Below, piece by piece: positions 61,461-64,000 of a stretch of 64,000 nt of DNA (position 1 is the stretch's first letter; the number at the start of each line of letters is the position of its first letter). The notes under the pieces are model-generated. The model was not told where the DNA came from, did no database searches, and saw only the letters and a list, made by a program, of their open reading frames with translations. Source of the stretch: Syngnathus acus (lineage: Eukaryota > Chordata > Actinopteri > Syngnathiformes > Syngnathidae); NCBI RefSeq assembly GCF_901709675.1, contig NC_051094.1, positions 11,650,501 to 11,714,500 on the forward strand, in the 5' to 3' direction. The position numbers were made by a program, and so were the translations under genes.

Positions 61461-61558
<98 letters not shown>
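61441..61558. repeat. (CA)n microsatellite
   Basis: A long, nearly pure AC run preceded by GCACGCAC-type imperfect units. It can form Z-DNA and is probably length-polymorphic. Confidence 0.97.
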
Positions 61559-61559
<1 letters not shown>

Positions 61560-61601
61560 ACTATGTGCAAATCAAATGTTCTCTCTCCCTCCCTCTCTAT
61601 C

Positions 61602-61641
61602 GCACACACATGCACACACACGCACACGCACACACACACGC

Positions 61642-61678
<37 letters not shown>

Positions 61679-61696
61679 GACACAGGCACACACACC
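61602..61696. repeat. (CA)n/(CACG) microsatellite
   Basis: A second imperfect CA tract, 44 bases after the previous one. The two may derive from one longer array split by an insertion of unique sequence. Confidence 0.93.
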
Positions 61697-63892
61697 CCTT
61701 CCTCCATCATGAATAAACCATACTGTGTCTATGAGTCATATACCACCCCCACATCCATCTGACCCACTCCCCCTATTCGGTGCTGTTGGAGTAAAAAAAA
61801 AAATACACTAATTAACGTGATGGCTAGCTCTAGCTCCTGTCAGCAGCTTGTGGGGGACCTCTCAAGCAGCCAGACTCCTCTGGTCTCTGGTTTGAGCTGC
61901 TCTCTCCCCAACTGCCATCTCTGGAGAACCGGGGCCCTTCATTCATATTCAGCCCCAGTCACAGGCACCTGGAAGCAGCCAGCACCACCACCTCCACCAT
62001 GAGCACGTCCCCGTTACAACCACATTGTCTATCATCGTCCCCTTCAGTCAAGCCCACCTCATCCCAAAGCGCTGGAAAACATCCCCTCCTCCCCAAAGTA
62101 TTATTCTGTTTCAAACCTACAAGCCCACTTAAATTTAAGCGATGTTGGAGCTTGAAAGCTCACCTAGGCGGTGACACAAGCCAACTGATGGGTTGAATCA
62201 CCCCACAGTGGACGGGGAGCGAGATAGAGAAGAGAGAGAGAAAGAGAGGAAAGACAGAGTGAGCAAGAGAGAGCTTGCCTTGGTGGACTAGCTCGGTAAC
62301 CATGACAACACAGCCGGGAGAGCAAGAAACAGGAACATACAGAATCTGTTTCTGCTGAGACTTGCACATGTGGCACAGTGCTGCTTTTCCTCTGAGAAGA
62401 AGTGGAGGGGACGTGTGTGTGGTGTCAATGTGTGTGTGCCTGCATGTGCGTGTGTTCGCCTTATGAAACATACATGCCTACTGCTTCTCCAACTCAAACG
62501 TCGCCCAGTGAGTCACACAGACATTATGGTGCAAGTGAGGTACAGAGCCTCTTTTAGTGGCAGCTTTGTCTTTAGTTCCAATTGCCAAATGTGTGTTAAG
62601 GTAGAATTTGGCATGGAGTAGGAATAAAGCAACATAAAACACAAAATATGAAGGCAAGAAGAGACCGCATTCTCCCTCTGCAGCCGTTGTTTTTGCCTAT
62701 TTTCCTTCTGTGCGCTTCAACGGCGCTCCCCTTCTGCCTGTCTTTCCTTTTCCCTCTTGCTCTCTCTTTCTACAGGCTCAGTCTAACCTCCCCCTCCCCT
62801 TTCCTCAAGGGAATAAAGGTCGTAACGCAAATGATTACTCAAACCCGAGTTGCCATGGAAACGTGGTCATGTGACTAGAGCAGGCATGCATAGACCACAA
62901 CAAAGGGGTGGATCAGGAACCAGCGCTGGAAAAGTGGCTCGCCTTCCTGGTGCCTGTGTGCATTTCACTCAAATTCAAGCTTAAAAATAGGCGAGCGGCA
63001 TGAAACAGGGAGAGAAAAGCACAGAAAACGAAACTCAAAAGAGCTGCGAGCAACGATTAGAGACTGTAATGAATCTGGGCTAGAACACTGCAGTGTGCCT
63101 TATATTCGAGCCTTCTCTAGCATACCAAGGGTGTGTCCTATTCATCATGTCCTTCTTGGAGGCAGAACTCAGGCGCCAGTTGTCTGGAATTTGTGAGATG
63201 GCGTCAGTTGCAGAAATGTGGAGGGAGGTGGATTTGTATGCTTCTAAAATAAGAGTCGAAGCGGCGACTTTTTGGTGCGCAACACTTTCAAGTCTACCCC
63301 TACTCAAAGACGAAAAACAAACTTAAATTGACTCTTGCCCGAAGCACTTTTGTTACTTTATATCCTTGGTTGTTCTCTTTCATCGAGGAAAGATAAATGA
63401 GTAGTGATTGTGGAAAACACAAAATGGTTGCCATAACAGACGTAGAAATGGAGGGTTGTGAAGGCACACGACGTCTCCCATCAGAAGTCTCCACGTTACA
63501 GTATCATAGTTGTGATATATGTACCTAGACAAGTAGAATTTGTCTGAGTAAGGTAATACATTACTTACGTGGTTTAATTCCTACTGTTTTCTAAAAACAT
63601 ACTACTTTGTAACAAACACAGTGTGCCATGTATATACAATAAAAGGTCGACACATCCCTGTCAAACATCAGTTGTTTGTGACATAAAAAGATCAAGCAAG
63701 ATCAATCATTTCAAAATAGGCTGATGCCACTATTGTCTGCCTTCCGTGATGACACACATGCGCAGTAGTCGGAACCAGCTCGGCCATGACACAGCCAGAA
63801 AAGCGATGGCTGCAGCCTTTCATGGCAGCACAAAAGTGATACACACGCATCTAAAAAGCAAGAATGTTGTGGCTGATTCAACTCCTGATGAA
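61697..63892. other. Intergenic, nothing certain
   Basis: It includes an AG-rich stretch (62218-62275), pyrimidine-rich tracts (62725-62815) and a GT-rich stretch (62411-62455). An open frame at 63093-63326 matches no family I know. No splice-supported exon was found. Confidence 0.45.
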
Positions 63893-64000
63893 AGGGGACA
63901 GTCTTTTCAGGGTTTTGCAGCAGAGTGTGAAGCGGTTGGGATGAAAATCAGCATCTTCAATCCTGAAACCATGGCTCCTGAGTCGGAAAGAGGTGGCGTG
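63893..64000 (+). mobile_element. Non-LTR retrotransposon fragment at the right edge
   Basis: The plus strand reads FQGFAAECEAVGMKIS, the conserved phrase that follows the FADD box in a common fish LINE reverse transcriptase. It is cut by the window end. The fragment at 30690-31075 is from the same family and covers the part just upstream. Confidence 0.75.

Noticed and set aside
61280-61762. Plus-strand open frame of 160 codons
   Set aside because: It is mostly His-Thr encoded by the CA microsatellite.
1-64000. Search for a new multi-gene system or CRISPR-like array
   Set aside because: The regular repeats present are microsatellites, MITEs and LINE/SINE fragments. The genes are known families in conserved synteny.

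Overview
The window is vertebrate nuclear DNA, most likely from a percomorph-type ray-finned fish. Genes are split into short exons with GT/AG introns, dinucleotide microsatellites are abundant, and hAT-type MITEs, Tc1/mariner relics and non-LTR fragments of kinds common in teleosts are scattered between exons. The gene set is the one known from human 9q34 (NCS1, HMCN2, CRAT, IER5L, ADAMTS13). The species cannot be named from sequence alone.

Layout from left to right. About 1.9-16.2 kb, minus strand: the 5' part of a giant hemicentin gene, by synteny hmcn2. It holds 22 coding exons for a signal peptide, a VWA domain, the following hemicentin-specific segment, seven complete Ig domains and the start of an eighth. 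The gene runs off the left edge. 18.6-28.7 kb, minus strand: a complete ncs1 gene for the 190-residue calcium sensor NCS-1, in seven coding exons that include a 25-base microexon. A CpG-rich promoter region lies near 30.1-30.5 kb. 34.6-43.3 kb, plus strand: a complete adamts13 gene (29 coding exons, 1402 codons plus stop). 43.7-51.2 kb, minus strand and tail to tail with adamts13: a complete crat gene for carnitine O-acetyltransferase (14 coding exons, 628 codons plus stop). 52.0-52.9 kb, minus strand: the intronless ier5l gene. 53-64 kb: no gene seen; the segment holds microsatellites, transposon relics and some non-repetitive stretches that could be regulatory.

Exon models were built by reading splice sites and checking that the reading phase closes across every intron. 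All four multi-exon genes close without a frame break. The genes do not form one pathway: hemicentin is an extracellular-matrix protein, NCS-1 a myristoylated neuronal calcium sensor, ADAMTS13 the plasma protease that cleaves von Willebrand factor, CRAT a mitochondrial/peroxisomal acyl-carnitine enzyme, and IER5L an immediate-early nuclear protein. Their grouping is conserved synteny.

The observations most worth a second look are in crat. The C-terminal tripeptide reads AKQ where human has the peroxisomal signal AKL, and the first serine of the conserved STS motif reads leucine. Also notable are the ncs1 microexon, the position of adamts13 between crat and ncs1-hmcn2, a palindromic repeat with a further copy nearby, and two fragments of one non-LTR element family. 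I found no prokaryote-like system, CRISPR array or clearly new gene family.
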